Below, one piece after another: positions 9,463 to 18,229 of a DNA stretch of 64,000 nucleotides (the first letter of the stretch is position 1; each line of letters starts with the position of its first letter). Where the stretch lies: positions 868,001 to 932,000 of the forward strand of contig CP138355.1 in NCBI GenBank assembly GCA_033584155.1, read 5' to 3'. Below the pieces are notes generated by a model. That model worked only from the letters and a program-made list of their open reading frames with translations. It was not told where the DNA came from and did not search any database. Origin of the DNA: Candidatus Electrothrix scaldis (GTDB lineage: Bacteria > Desulfobacterota > Desulfobulbia > Desulfobulbales > Desulfobulbaceae). The position numbers and the translations under genes are program-made.

Positions 9463-9741
9463 TTAAACAATAGCAATCTTACAGCCCAAGGCTTCAACCA
9501 CTTTTTTCACAGTGTCGAATTTCGGTGAGCTACCTTCAGACAGAGCTTTGTAAAGATTCTGCCTGCCAAGTTTTGTTTTTTGGGCAATTTCAGTCATGCC
9601 TTTTGCCTTGGCAATATCACCCAATGCACGTTGAAAGCCTTCAACACCGTTTTCTTCCAACATAATCTGAAGATATTCTTTCATCATTTCCGGGCTGTCA
9701 AGATATTCGCTTGCGTCCCACTTGCTTGTAATAACTTTCAT
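9463..9741 (-). CDS. HTH antitoxin of an addiction module (HigA-like)
   Basis: 92 residues with a helix-turn-helix in the C-terminal half (GMTEIAQKTKLGRQNLYKAL, then SPKFDTVKKVVEALG). It belongs to the group of addiction-module antidote proteins encoded downstream of a RelE/HigB-like toxin. The toxin gene ends 2 bases before this start. The antitoxin should bind the toxin and repress the pair's promoter. Confidence 0.85.
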   Translation of the reverse strand: MKVITSKWDASEYLDSPEMMKEYLQIMLEENGVEGFQRALGDIAKAKGMTEIAQKTKLGRQNLYKALSEGSSPKFDTVKKVVEALGCKIAIV

Positions 9742-9743
9742 TT

Positions 9744-10043
9744 TTATTGCTCCAGTTTGTCCATAATCGTTATAGCCCTGGCAATATCCTGTTTCTGTGA
9801 TGATTTATCACCGCCGCACAGCAGCAATATAATTTTTTCACCTTTAATTGTGTAATAAACACGATAGCCTGAGCCGAAGAAAAATCGTAATTCAAACAAA
9901 TTCTGACCGACCGATTTCACATCACCGAAATTACCGTATTCAACACGGTAAAGCCTTGCCATAATACGGTTAACGACCGTTTTGTCTTTCAACTTGTTCA
10001 GCCAGCTGTTAAAGACATTTGTTTTCTCAATTTTGTATTTCAT
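9744..10043 (-). CDS. RelE/HigB-superfamily toxin
   Basis: 99 residues from the ATG at 10043, chosen because AAAGGAG lies about 10 bases upstream; the frame is open 25 codons further. The sequence has the killer-protein pattern: an N-terminal helix pair (FNSWLNKLKD, VVNRIMARLYRVEYGNFGDVK), then ELRFFFGSGYRVYYTIKGEKIILLLCGGDKSSQ. Proteins of this group cut mRNA on the ribosome. The gene is first in a toxin-antitoxin pair, with the antitoxin 2 bases downstream. Confidence 0.85.
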   Translation of the reverse strand: MKYKIEKTNVFNSWLNKLKDKTVVNRIMARLYRVEYGNFGDVKSVGQNLFELRFFFGSGYRVYYTIKGEKIILLLCGGDKSSQKQDIARAITIMDKLEQ

Positions 10044-10228
10044 GAGCGTATTGTCTCCTTTGTAGGACAATGGGTCAAGCTGAATTTTAGAAAATTCTTC
10101 AAAAATTCCTTCTACCACTCTATACCCCTTGACTTGTCAGGCAATCCCTTCTAAGTATCTTTTTTGCAGTTTCAAACGAGTATCATTCCTCCCCAAAAAA
10201 AATAGAAAAAGAAGGTAGATAAATTACC

Positions 10229-11806
10229 ATGATTACCCTGCTAGATTACGGTGCTGGCAATGTGCGTTCAGTTGTAAATGCCCTGGAGAGCTTGGGCGAA
10301 ACAGTGGTCAGGGTTCATTCTCCTGCTGATATTGCCAAGGCAGAACGGCTGGTTTTTCCCGGAGTGGGCAATTTTGGTGCCATGATGCATACGTTGCGAG
10401 AGCAGCAGCTTATAGAACCCCTCCTCCGTTACCTCCACGAAGATAGACCGTTTTTCGGTATCTGTGTCGCGCTGCAGGCCTTGTTTGAGTCCAGTGAAGA
10501 GGCACCTGGTGAGACTGGGCTTGCCTTTCTTCCTGGGCGGGTGAAGCGCTTTGAGACGGATTTGGCCATCCCCCATATCGGCTGGAACGGGATCAAGGTG
10601 CATCAACCTTCCCGGATTTTTTCTGGTTTCTCTGGGGAGGAAAAGCTGTATTTTGTTCATTCCTATCATGTGGAGACCTCGGAGGACGATGCTGTTCTCA
10701 CCACCACCGATTATGGCTATGAGTTTGTCAGCTCGGTACAGAAGGGAAATATCATTGCCACCCAGTTTCATCCGGAAAAGAGCGGCAAGGCGGGCCTGAA
10801 GTTGCTGGAAAATTTTTTGGATACCAGCCGTGAAGCTGTTATTCCGCAATCCTGCCCAACAGAGACTAAATTGGCCGAGCGTATTATTGCCTGCCTTGAT
10901 GTTCGCTCCAATGATCAGGGCGATCTGGTGGTGACCAAGGGCGATCAGTATGATGTACGAGAGGATGGAAATGTGCGTAATCTGGGGATGCCGATTGAGC
11001 TGGCCCAGGATTATTATGAGCAAGGGGCTGATGAGGTCACTTTTCTTAATATCACCGCCTTCCGTGATTTCCCCCTTCAGGATATGCCGATGATGGAGGT
11101 GTTGCAAAAGACTTCGGAAAAGGTCTTTGTGCCCTTGACCGTCGGTGGTGGGATTCGCGATTTTACCGATTGTAATGGAAAAAAATACTCAGCCTTGGAG
11201 GTTGCCTCGGAGTATTTTCGTTCAGGAGCAGATAAGGTCTCCATTGGTTCTGATGCCGTATTGATTGTGGAAGAGGTCATCAAGGCCGGTAAATCCACAG
11301 GGCTCAGCTCCATAGAGCAAATTTCTCGGGTGTATGGCAATCAGGCAGTGGTGATTTCTGTGGATCCAAGGCGGGTTTATGTGCAGCATCCTGATGACAC
11401 CTCGCATCCGGTTATCAAAACCGCATTTCCTGGAGAAAACGGGGAAGAGTATTGCTGGTATCAGTGTACGGTGCTGGGAGGGCGTGAAGGGCGCGATCTT
11501 GATGCGATTACGCTGGCCAAGGTCTGCGAGGACTTAGGTGCGGGAGAAATTCTCCTGAACTGCATTGATAAGGATGGAACCAACTCCGGCTTTGATTTGG
11601 AATTGATTAACGCAGTGAAGAGCGCCGTCACGATCCCGGTTATTGCCTCAAGCGGGGCTGGATGTGCTGAACATTTCCTCGAAGTTTTTACCAAGACCGA
11701 TGCTGAGGCGGCTTTGGCAGCTGGCATCTTTCATCGGAAAGAAGTACCAATCGGAGAGGTAAAGCAATTTTTGCAGGAAAACGAGATAGAAGTCAGGTCT
11801 TGTTGA
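10229..11806 (+). CDS. hisHF: Fused imidazole glycerol phosphate synthase HisH-HisF
   Basis: 525 residues in one frame. Residues 1-200 are the glutaminase HisH, with nucleophile Cys79 (FFGICVALQ) and His181/Glu183 (QFHPEKSG). From about 213 the HisF cyclase barrel begins (IIACLDVR, catalytic Asp224). The two activities make imidazole glycerol phosphate and AICAR from PRFAR and glutamine in histidine synthesis. Separate hisH and hisF are normal in bacteria. Here the fusion, a long insert with FTDCNGKKYSALEVASEYF, and the motifs WYQCTVLGGREGRD, GEILLNCIDKDGTNSG and AALAAGIFHRKEVPI match the eukaryotic HIS7 pattern. The gene stands alone, with no other his genes in the window. Confidence 0.93.
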   Translation: MITLLDYGAGNVRSVVNALESLGETVVRVHSPADIAKAERLVFPGVGNFGAMMHTLREQQLIEPLLRYLHEDRPFFGICVALQALFESSEEAPGETGLAFLPGRVKRFETDLAIPHIGWNGIKVHQPSRIFSGFSGEEKLYFVHSYHVETSEDDAVLTTTDYGYEFVSSVQKGNIIATQFHPEKSGKAGLKLLENFLDTSREAVIPQSCPTETKLAERIIACLDVRSNDQGDLVVTKGDQYDVREDGNVRNLGMPIELAQDYYEQGADEVTFLNITAFRDFPLQDMPMMEVLQKTSEKVFVPLTVGGGIRDFTDCNGKKYSALEVASEYFRSGADKVSIGSDAVLIVEEVIKAGKSTGLSSIEQISRVYGNQAVVISVDPRRVYVQHPDDTSHPVIKTAFPGENGEEYCWYQCTVLGGREGRDLDAITLAKVCEDLGAGEILLNCIDKDGTNSGFDLELINAVKSAVTIPVIASSGAGCAEHFLEVFTKTDAEAALAAGIFHRKEVPIGEVKQFLQENEIEVRSC

Positions 11807-11821
11807 ACCGAAATCTGCTAA

Positions 11822-13093
11822 TTATTTCGAAGTCTCCTGCGCATTGGAGGGAGTGGGAGGAGCCGGGTGGACTGTTTGGGGTGGTTCAAAAATCGTGCAT
11901 CGGTTCTTCCCGTGTCCTTTGCTTGTGTAGAGGGCCTTGTCGGCCATTTTCATAATCTGGGTCAGGTCCTGCCCATGTTCGGGGTAGCAGGCTATCCCGC
12001 AACTGACAGTTATTGCTAAGGTATTTCCCTCGTAGTTCAAGGGGGCCTCGGCTATTCGAATCCGCATCCTTTCGGCAATTTCCCAAGCCTTTTGACAGGT
12101 GGTATCAGGGAGAAAGGCCACAAATTCATCGCCGCCAAATCTGGCCAGCATATCCTCTTCCCGCAATTCTGAACGCATGGTCTCGGAAATAGAGACGATG
12201 AGCATGGTTCCGGCATGATGCCCATGCAGATCATTTACGGCCTTCAGGCTGTCAGCGTCAATCATGAGGACAGAGAATTTCCCTGTTTTTGCCAGAATAC
12301 GCTGATACTCCCTCTGCATAAAAATCAGCAGCATTTTCATATTCCACAGGCCGGTGAGCTGATCAGTCCGTGATAATTGGCGGATTTTATCCTTTGTTCG
12401 TTCTGTCTCCTTGGCGATCAGAGTAACAAAATAGGCCAGGAGCCAAAGGAGGAAGAGCTGGACAATCGGTCGGGTGAGGTGCTCTGCCTGAAATATATTT
12501 GCAGTATCGTTGAGGAAAAAACCCATTTCTGCCACCCCCAGAAAGAGGTAGCAGGCCGTGACCAGCAGGGTGCCCATGATGGTTGATAAAGCCCCCAAGG
12601 TAGTGCCCGCTAACATGACAATGGTGAAATAGAGGGGGAGCAAGGGGCTTGAGAGGGAGCCTGTTTCCCAGACCACCGCTGTAATAAAAAAGGTCATTCC
12701 CCACATATTCAGAGCGAGCTTCCAGCGTGTTCCATCATGGCTACGCCATACATAATGAAGAATCGAGATGAAGCAGGCAAAGCCTATGATGCTTGCATTG
12801 AGAATTGTGGGGTCTGGAACATGTACCCAGGGGAGTCTGGTGCAGAGAAAGACAAGGAGTAACAGAAGCCACTCAAGGCCTGCGACAGTTCTGCGATAGC
12901 CAATGAGCTCTTCTTTATCTATTTCCTTATGTTCGTCTATGGGAATCTGGCCAACTCGTTGACCATTCAGCAAGGAATAGATCGGAGAACTCTTTTCGTA
13001 CGAGAGGGGAGTCTTGGCAACGCTTTTTTCAAAGAAAAAGCCTTTCCTTGATGATGGATGTTGACCCTGTTTTGGCGGGCTAACTTTGGTCAT
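11822..13093 (-). CDS. Membrane-bound diguanylate cyclase (GGDEF)
   Basis: 423 residues. A soluble N-terminus of about 70 residues is followed by about six hydrophobic segments (residues 70-230), then a GGDEF domain with an intact active site at about 320 (ARFGGDEF). An RxxD inhibitory site (REED) lies just ahead, so product inhibition by c-di-GMP is expected. The membrane part probably senses an unknown signal. It is convergent with hisHF. Confidence 0.9.
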   Translation of the reverse strand: MTKVSPPKQGQHPSSRKGFFFEKSVAKTPLSYEKSSPIYSLLNGQRVGQIPIDEHKEIDKEELIGYRRTVAGLEWLLLLLVFLCTRLPWVHVPDPTILNASIIGFACFISILHYVWRSHDGTRWKLALNMWGMTFFITAVVWETGSLSSPLLPLYFTIVMLAGTTLGALSTIMGTLLVTACYLFLGVAEMGFFLNDTANIFQAEHLTRPIVQLFLLWLLAYFVTLIAKETERTKDKIRQLSRTDQLTGLWNMKMLLIFMQREYQRILAKTGKFSVLMIDADSLKAVNDLHGHHAGTMLIVSISETMRSELREEDMLARFGGDEFVAFLPDTTCQKAWEIAERMRIRIAEAPLNYEGNTLAITVSCGIACYPEHGQDLTQIMKMADKALYTSKGHGKNRCTIFEPPQTVHPAPPTPSNAQETSK

Positions 13094-13399
13094 ACGTTGC
13101 TTGTCTTGTCTGTATAATCTTTCGGGCAGGCGGATAGTTGAGTGGACAGCTTAAAAACTCTCAATAATTATAGAGTAAAATATCATGTCATACCTATAAA
13201 AACAAGCTCGAATGAAAAACTGTACCCCATAGTCAATGACTTGTTGAGGGAAATTACAGACTAGCTTTATCTTGAGTTCTTGAGGTGGGTTTCTTCTCCT
13301 CTCACCATTTTTCTTTTTTTAATCATACTTGATTTTCGCAAAAAATCCTTATAAAAGGTGTTGACAGGAAGAAAAGTTTGTTGTACCTAACATTTTACT
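13094..13399. other. Intergenic region between divergent GGDEF and feo genes
   Basis: AT-rich, about 300 bases. A TTGACA box at 13360-13365 lies about 35 bases before the first feoA and could be its -35 element, but the -10 match is poor. No clear Fur or DtxR operator palindrome was recognised. Confidence 0.3.
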
Positions 13400-13723
13400 A
13401 TGAAGAGAAATGGCATGAGACGAAAACGGAGCATATTTTCCTGTTGTTTACGCGCGTTGCAACAGCAGAAAACTGAGGAATCTGAAGGGGTTCGCCCTTT
13501 GTCAGAGTGTTGTGGTTGCAGCAGGGTGAGAGTATGTAAAATCGGTGGTGATCGGAGTGCCTGTGGAAGGATTGCCGCTATGGGGGTCTTGCCTGGAACC
13601 GTGTTGGAGCTTCTTTGTCCTGCGCGGGGCCGAGGACGCAAGCAATGTATGGTGAGAATTAATGGCGGGACCCTGAGTCTTGATGCCTTAACAGCTCAAA
13701 ATATTTTTGTTTGCCCTGCCTGA
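13400..13723 (+). CDS. FeoA-domain protein with Cys-rich N-terminal extension
   Basis: 107 residues. The C-terminal ~70 residues form an SH3-like FeoA domain (CGRIAAMGVLPGTVLELLCP, RGRKQCMVRINGGTLSLDA). An N-terminal extension holds CC pairs (SCCLRAL, SECCGCSRVRVC). FeoA-type proteins support FeoB-driven ferrous iron uptake. It is first of a four-gene feo unit. The true start could be the internal Met6. Confidence 0.85.
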   Translation: MKRNGMRRKRSIFSCCLRALQQQKTEESEGVRPLSECCGCSRVRVCKIGGDRSACGRIAAMGVLPGTVLELLCPARGRGRKQCMVRINGGTLSLDALTAQNIFVCPA

Positions 13724-13785
13724 GTGCTCTTTTTTTTGTCTTTTGTTTTAGGTTTGACTAAATAAGTTTATGGTGGGTAATAAAT

Positions 13786-13989
13786 ATGCAGAATCTCATC
13801 GTCTTGTTGGTTGTCCTTGTGGCGATTTTTTTTGTTGGCAGGACTCTGTTTCGTTCCTATCGATCCGGATTGTCAGGGAAATGCTCCTGTTCTGGTGGTT
13901 GTGCAGGATGTAATGGCGATACAGGAACAGCATGTGTGCCTCAAAATAACTCCCATCCCTCCCCTCCGGGGAGGGACAACAAAAAATGA
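13786..13989 (+). CDS. FeoB-associated Cys-rich membrane protein
   Basis: 67 residues: one N-terminal membrane helix (IVLLVVLVAIFFVGRTLF), then a small Cys cluster (GKCSCSGGCAGCNGDTGTAC) and a short polar tail. This matches the small FeoB-associated Cys-rich proteins commonly found beside feoB, thought to serve the transporter. A GGTGGG site is upstream. It lies between the two feoA genes. Confidence 0.85.
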   Translation: MQNLIVLLVVLVAIFFVGRTLFRSYRSGLSGKCSCSGGCAGCNGDTGTACVPQNNSHPSPPGRDNKK

Positions 13990-14055
13990 AAGTCGGTTGG
14001 GTGACTCAAGGAGTCACTGATACTTTCATATAAAAGAGAACGGGGACGAAAAAAA

Positions 14056-14316
14056 ATGAATTTACGAAAAATGCAGACCGGGCAATCCGGTATTATTTCT
14101 TCGGTGAAGATCGGGGGCAGCCTGGGTTTACGGATCAGGGAGATGGGGCTTGTACCGGGAACAAAAATAACCGTGACAGGACGAGCTCCCTTATATGATC
14201 CAGTGAAACTTCGTATTTTTGGGCAGACCTTAACATTGCGCAACAGTGAGGCAGACTATATTGACGTGGAAACAGAAGGGAAACGCGATTCCGGGGAGGG
14301 AGAAGCTGATGGCTGA
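14056..14316 (+). CDS. feoA: FeoA ferrous iron transport protein
   Basis: 86 residues, a complete FeoA SH3-like fold ([39 protein letters not shown]). Second FeoA of the operon. Its stop overlaps the feoB start by 8 bases, suggesting translational coupling. Confidence 0.9.
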   Translation: MNLRKMQTGQSGIISSVKIGGSLGLRIREMGLVPGTKITVTGRAPLYDPVKLRIFGQTLTLRNSEADYIDVETEGKRDSGEGEADG

Positions 14317-16462
14317 TGCTCTCCATATAGCCCTTGCCGGTAATCCCAATGCAGGCAAAACCACCCTTTTTAACTTTCTTACAGGCGCACGTCAGCATGT
14401 AGGGAATTATCCCGGTGTAACTGTTGAGAAGAAAGAGGGAAAATACTCCCATGAAGGTAAGACAATCCGGATTGTGGACCTGCCCGGAACCTACTCCCTG
14501 ACCGCCTATTCTGTCGAAGAGCTGGTGGCCCGTGATTATTTGGTCAATGAACAGCCCGATGTGGTGGTCAATGTTGTTGATGCCTCGAACCTGGAGCGTA
14601 ATCTTTATCTGAGCTGCCAGTTTCTTGAGCTGGGCGTCCCTCTGGTGATCGTCCTGAACATGATTGATGTGGCGGAGAAACGCGGCATCCGTATTGACAC
14701 GGAAAAACTCAGCGAGCTCACCGGTGTCCCGGTTGTCCCTCTTGTTGCCCGCAACGGAAAAGGTGTGCCTGAGCTGTTGCAGACCGTACAAACTGTCAGT
14801 CAGGCCGGGCCCGTGCCCCGTACTCTGATTCGCTATGGAGCAGATATTGATGAGGCGATCAGAGGCTTAGTCCCGATAATAGAAGAGCATGAGCTTTTGA
14901 CAGCAACCTATCCCGCCTCATGGACCGCCTTAAAGGTCTTGGAAAATGACGAGCAGATTGTGGCCAAAATCATGCTGGCAGATATGAACGTTGGACAGCA
15001 GGTCATTGATCGGAGTGAGGCCTTGGCCCGCCATCTCCAGGATACCATTGAGGCCTACCCTGAAACGGTTATTGCCGATCATCGTTACGGCTTTATCCGT
15101 TCCATTCTCCGCCAAGGTAAGGTCACCCGCGTAACAGAGCAGGACCGTCTCTATGCCTCGGATCAGATAGACAAGGTGGTGACCAATAGGGTGGCTGGTC
15201 CTCTGCTGATGGCAGCAGTCCTCTTTGGTCTGTACAGCTTTACCTTTAATTGGTCCGGTTTGCTTGTGGACTGGTTTGCGATGTTTTTTGAGATGCTGGG
15301 TAATCTGACCGAAACCATGCTGCCCGATGGTCCGGTGAAGTCCATGATTATCTCCGGGGTGATTGATGGGGTAGGTGGTGTACTTGGTTTTGTGCCGATT
15401 ATTATGTTCATGTTTTTGGGTATAGCCGTTCTGGAAGACTCTGGTTATCTGGCCCGGGTTGCCTTTATGATGGATCGGATCTTTCATTTTTTCGGCCTGC
15501 ACGGATCCTCTGTTATGCCCTTTATTATTTCTGGGGGCATTGCAGGTGGCTGTGCCGTGCCCGGTGTCCTGGCAGCCCGGACCTTACGCTCGCCCAAGGA
15601 GCGGATGGCCACTCTACTGACCGTTCCCTTTATGAATTGCGGTGCCAAACTGCCGGTTCTGACCCTTATTATTGCAGCCTTCTTTCCTGCTCATCAGGCC
15701 AGATACATGTTTCTGGCAACCCTTGTTTCCTGGTTAGTGGCCCTTATGGCGGCGAAGTTCCTTCGCATGACGCTCTTGCGAGGAGAATCTACCCCTTTTG
15801 TTATGGAGCTCCCTCCTTACCGCCTCCCCACGGCAAAGGGGCTACTCATTCATACCTGGGAGAGAACCTGGCAGTATATGAAGAAAGCAGGCACGGTGAT
15901 CCTCGGTATTTCTATTTTGCTCTGGGCGATGATGACCTATCCGGGGTTGCCGGAAGATAAGCTTGCCGAGTTTGAAATCATGCGTCAGCAGGCTGTTTCT
16001 TCCGGTGCCGAGGAGGACGCCTTGCTGCGGATTGACAGCTTGGAGGCTGAGGAAGGTTTACGTCATTCCCTAGCGGGCCGTATAGGTATGGCTTTAGAAC
16101 CTGTTACCCATTTTGCTGGCTTTGACTGGAGGACTAATATCGCCCTGGTGGGCGGATTCGCTGCCAAGGAGGTGATTGTCTCCACTCTGGGGACGGCCTA
16201 CTCACTGGGTGAGGTGGACCCGGAAAACACCACCTCTTTAAAGGACCGACTGGCCAGGGATAGACATTGGAATCCCGTTGCTGCCTTGGCTTTCCTCTTT
16301 TTTATCATGTTTTATTCGCCCTGTTTTGTTACAGTAGTTGCTATCGCGAAGGAGGCCGGTTCGTGGAAATGGGCGTTTTTCTCTATGGGATTTAACACCA
16401 TTTTTGCGTTTAGTATGGCGGTAGGTATTTTTCAGCTGGGGAGCTTGCTCGGGCTGGGATAA
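14309..16462 (+). CDS. feoB: Ferrous iron transporter FeoB
   Basis: 717 residues from the ATG at 14309, which follows GGGGAGGGAG and overlaps the feoA stop. The N-terminal G domain shows GNPNAGKT (11-18), DLPGTYS and NMID; a helical regulatory region follows, then two Gate motif blocks in the membrane part ([38 protein letters not shown]) and about ten membrane helices. It moves Fe2+ across the inner membrane using GTP hydrolysis. It ends the feo operon, and a DtxR-type regulator lies 800 bases downstream. Confidence 0.95.
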   Translation: MADALHIALAGNPNAGKTTLFNFLTGARQHVGNYPGVTVEKKEGKYSHEGKTIRIVDLPGTYSLTAYSVEELVARDYLVNEQPDVVVNVVDASNLERNLYLSCQFLELGVPLVIVLNMIDVAEKRGIRIDTEKLSELTGVPVVPLVARNGKGVPELLQTVQTVSQAGPVPRTLIRYGADIDEAIRGLVPIIEEHELLTATYPASWTALKVLENDEQIVAKIMLADMNVGQQVIDRSEALARHLQDTIEAYPETVIADHRYGFIRSILRQGKVTRVTEQDRLYASDQIDKVVTNRVAGPLLMAAVLFGLYSFTFNWSGLLVDWFAMFFEMLGNLTETMLPDGPVKSMIISGVIDGVGGVLGFVPIIMFMFLGIAVLEDSGYLARVAFMMDRIFHFFGLHGSSVMPFIISGGIAGGCAVPGVLAARTLRSPKERMATLLTVPFMNCGAKLPVLTLIIAAFFPAHQARYMFLATLVSWLVALMAAKFLRMTLLRGESTPFVMELPPYRLPTAKGLLIHTWERTWQYMKKAGTVILGISILLWAMMTYPGLPEDKLAEFEIMRQQAVSSGAEEDALLRIDSLEAEEGLRHSLAGRIGMALEPVTHFAGFDWRTNIALVGGFAAKEVIVSTLGTAYSLGEVDPENTTSLKDRLARDRHWNPVAALAFLFFIMFYSPCFVTVVAIAKEAGSWKWAFFSMGFNTIFAFSMAVGIFQLGSLLGLG

Positions 16463-16519
16463 GAAGGAAAATCGCTGGACAGGCCATGTGTATCCCGAAG
16501 TTGATTGCCCAGTAATAGC

Positions 16520-17158
16520 ATGAAGAAGAAGGTTAATATACGCAGGATGGCTTACATAATCCTGCTTCTGGCACTTGCCGCCATTATTATTCCCAATCTG
16601 CTGATAAGCAGTTACGGGAGGTACAGCTATGACAGTCTGGAAGAGACCCCGAAGGTCTACTGTGCCATCCTGCTGGGGACTTCCAAATATTTACCTGGAG
16701 GACGGAGAAACCTGTACTATAAGTACAGGATAGAGGCCGCCAAAAGGCTGTACGATAGTGGTGGCTGCGAGAAAATTATCGTTTCTGGCGATAACGAGAC
16801 TATGCAGTATAATGAGCCCCAAAGGATGCGCAAAGACCTGATTGAGGCCGGTGTGTCCAGCGAGGATATCATCTGCGATTATGCGGGCTTCCGGACCCTG
16901 GACTCAATCGTCCGCTTTAAAAAGGTTTTTGGCAGGCAGCGGGGTGTGGTTATCTCCCAGCAGTTTCATAATGAGCGGGCCATCTATATAGCTAGGGCCT
17001 ACGGGGTCGAGCTGTATGGCTATAATGCTTTGGATGTAGGGCTTCGCAGCGGCTTCAAAGTGCGGATGCGTGAGGTGTTCTCCCGGGTTATGTGTGTGCT
17101 GGATGTGGAGCTTCTGCACACCGGGCCAAGGTTCTTGGGAAAAAAGATTGAGGTTTGA
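16520..17158 (+). CDS. SanA/YdcF-like DUF218 membrane protein
   Basis: 212 residues from the ATG at 16520; a TTG at 16505 is also in frame, and neither has a strong ribosome site. One N-terminal membrane helix (AYIILLLALAAIIIPNLLIS) precedes a DUF218 domain (AILLGTSKYL, YKYRIEAAKRLYDSG, KIIVSGDN, RTLDSIVRFKKVFG, VVISQQFHNERAIYIARAYG). SanA-type proteins affect envelope permeability by an unknown mechanism. It sits between feoB and the DtxR regulator and may be part of their transcript. Confidence 0.8.
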   Translation: MKKKVNIRRMAYIILLLALAAIIIPNLLISSYGRYSYDSLEETPKVYCAILLGTSKYLPGGRRNLYYKYRIEAAKRLYDSGGCEKIIVSGDNETMQYNEPQRMRKDLIEAGVSSEDIICDYAGFRTLDSIVRFKKVFGRQRGVVISQQFHNERAIYIARAYGVELYGYNALDVGLRSGFKVRMREVFSRVMCVLDVELLHTGPRFLGKKIEV

Positions 17159-17252
17159 CCCTGGTGGATTCCTTCCCGGAAAGACGATTGACTTTCTTGC
17201 CCATCTGCCGTAGATTTTAACCAGTTCATCGTTCATACTCATACCCGTATCT

Positions 17253-17738
17253 ATGCCCTCAGAGAACAAACTCACCGCCAGCCAGGAAGACTATTTAGAG
17301 GCAATCTATAATATAGTTGCCGATAAGATGGCAGCTCGCGCCAAGGATATTGCCGAATACCTTGCTGTGCGGGCATCCTCTGTGACGGGTGCTCTGCGTA
17401 CCTTGAGCGCAATGGGCTTGGTCAACTATGCTCCCTATGATTTGATTACCCTTACCGAAAAAGGGCATACTGCTGCCGAGGAGATTGTCCGTCGCCATAA
17501 GGCGCTGGAGAATTTTCTGGTCAATGTGCTGGGGGTTGATGCCAGGGAGGCCGATGAGGCTGCCTGTAAGATGGAACACTCGGTGCCCAAGGCTATTGTA
17601 GAGCGGCTCGTGAAGTATGCTGAGTATGTAGATAAATGCCCCAAAGGTGGTATCAGCTGGGAATCCGGATTTGGTTATTATTGCAAGCATGGTTGCACCG
17701 AAGAGGATTGCAAAAAGTGTCACTGTAAAGAGGCGTAG
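17253..17738 (+). CDS. DtxR-family metal-dependent regulator
   Basis: 161 residues. A winged helix at the N-terminus (SQEDYLEAIYNI, RAKDIAEYLAVRASSVTGAL) is followed by the metal-binding dimer domain (RRHKALENFLVNVLGVD, ADEAACKMEHSVPKAIVERL), as in IdeR/MntR. There is no SH3 domain. The C-terminus ends in an unusual Cys/His-rich tail (YYCKHGCTEEDCKKCHCKEA) that may bind metal too. Its position after feoB suggests iron-dependent control of the feo genes (inference). Confidence 0.88.
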   Translation: MPSENKLTASQEDYLEAIYNIVADKMAARAKDIAEYLAVRASSVTGALRTLSAMGLVNYAPYDLITLTEKGHTAAEEIVRRHKALENFLVNVLGVDAREADEAACKMEHSVPKAIVERLVKYAEYVDKCPKGGISWESGFGYYCKHGCTEEDCKKCHCKEA

Positions 17739-17994
17739 CTTCTGCTTTCCGGGGCTGTTCCTTGTCTTTTTTCTGCTGGTACATTGCTGCGTCAGCGTAG
17801 TTTCACGCTAATTTTCCCTCCTTTCCTGTTCCTTCTTTTCTCTCCTCGTCTAAGCTGACGAAGCTTCCTGCCGTGTTTTCGTTCTTCTCTTTTTTGCTCA
17901 GTTTTTTACTCAGTTTTTTATAGTGGATAGCTGTGTCGAGTTGTCCTGTTTGGTAGAGGTGTACTTTGTTGGCTCAGATGATGGGGGAGGGTGG

Positions 17995-18225
17995 ATGCTT
18001 GATTGGGTGATGAAGAATAAGGAGTGGCTCTTCAGCGGGGTTGTCGTGGCTGTGATAGGAGCTGTTATCGGGTGGCTGCGCTCGAAACGGGGTGCGGGAG
18101 AGAGTGGTGTAGGTTCCAATAATCGTGCGGGAAGAGACCAGACCATCACGATTGATAACTCTGTACATCAAACGCACAGCGGCAGTGGTGACAATGTAGC
18201 TGGTGACAAGATAATCAAGGGCTAA
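17995..18225 (+). CDS. Small single-helix membrane protein with GDNVAGDK motif
   Basis: 76 residues from the ATG at 17995, preceded by GGGGGAGGG; the frame stays open to a GTG at 17923. One membrane helix (WLFSGVVVAVIGAVIGWL) is followed by basic residues and a Gly/Asn/Asp-rich tail (NNRAGRDQTITIDNS, then HSGSGDNVAGDKIIKG). The next gene begins with a nearly identical motif and starts 4 bases after this stop, so the two probably work together. No known family name is assigned. Confidence 0.65.
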   Translation: MLDWVMKNKEWLFSGVVVAVIGAVIGWLRSKRGAGESGVGSNNRAGRDQTITIDNSVHQTHSGSGDNVAGDKIIKG

Positions 18226-18229
18226 GGGG

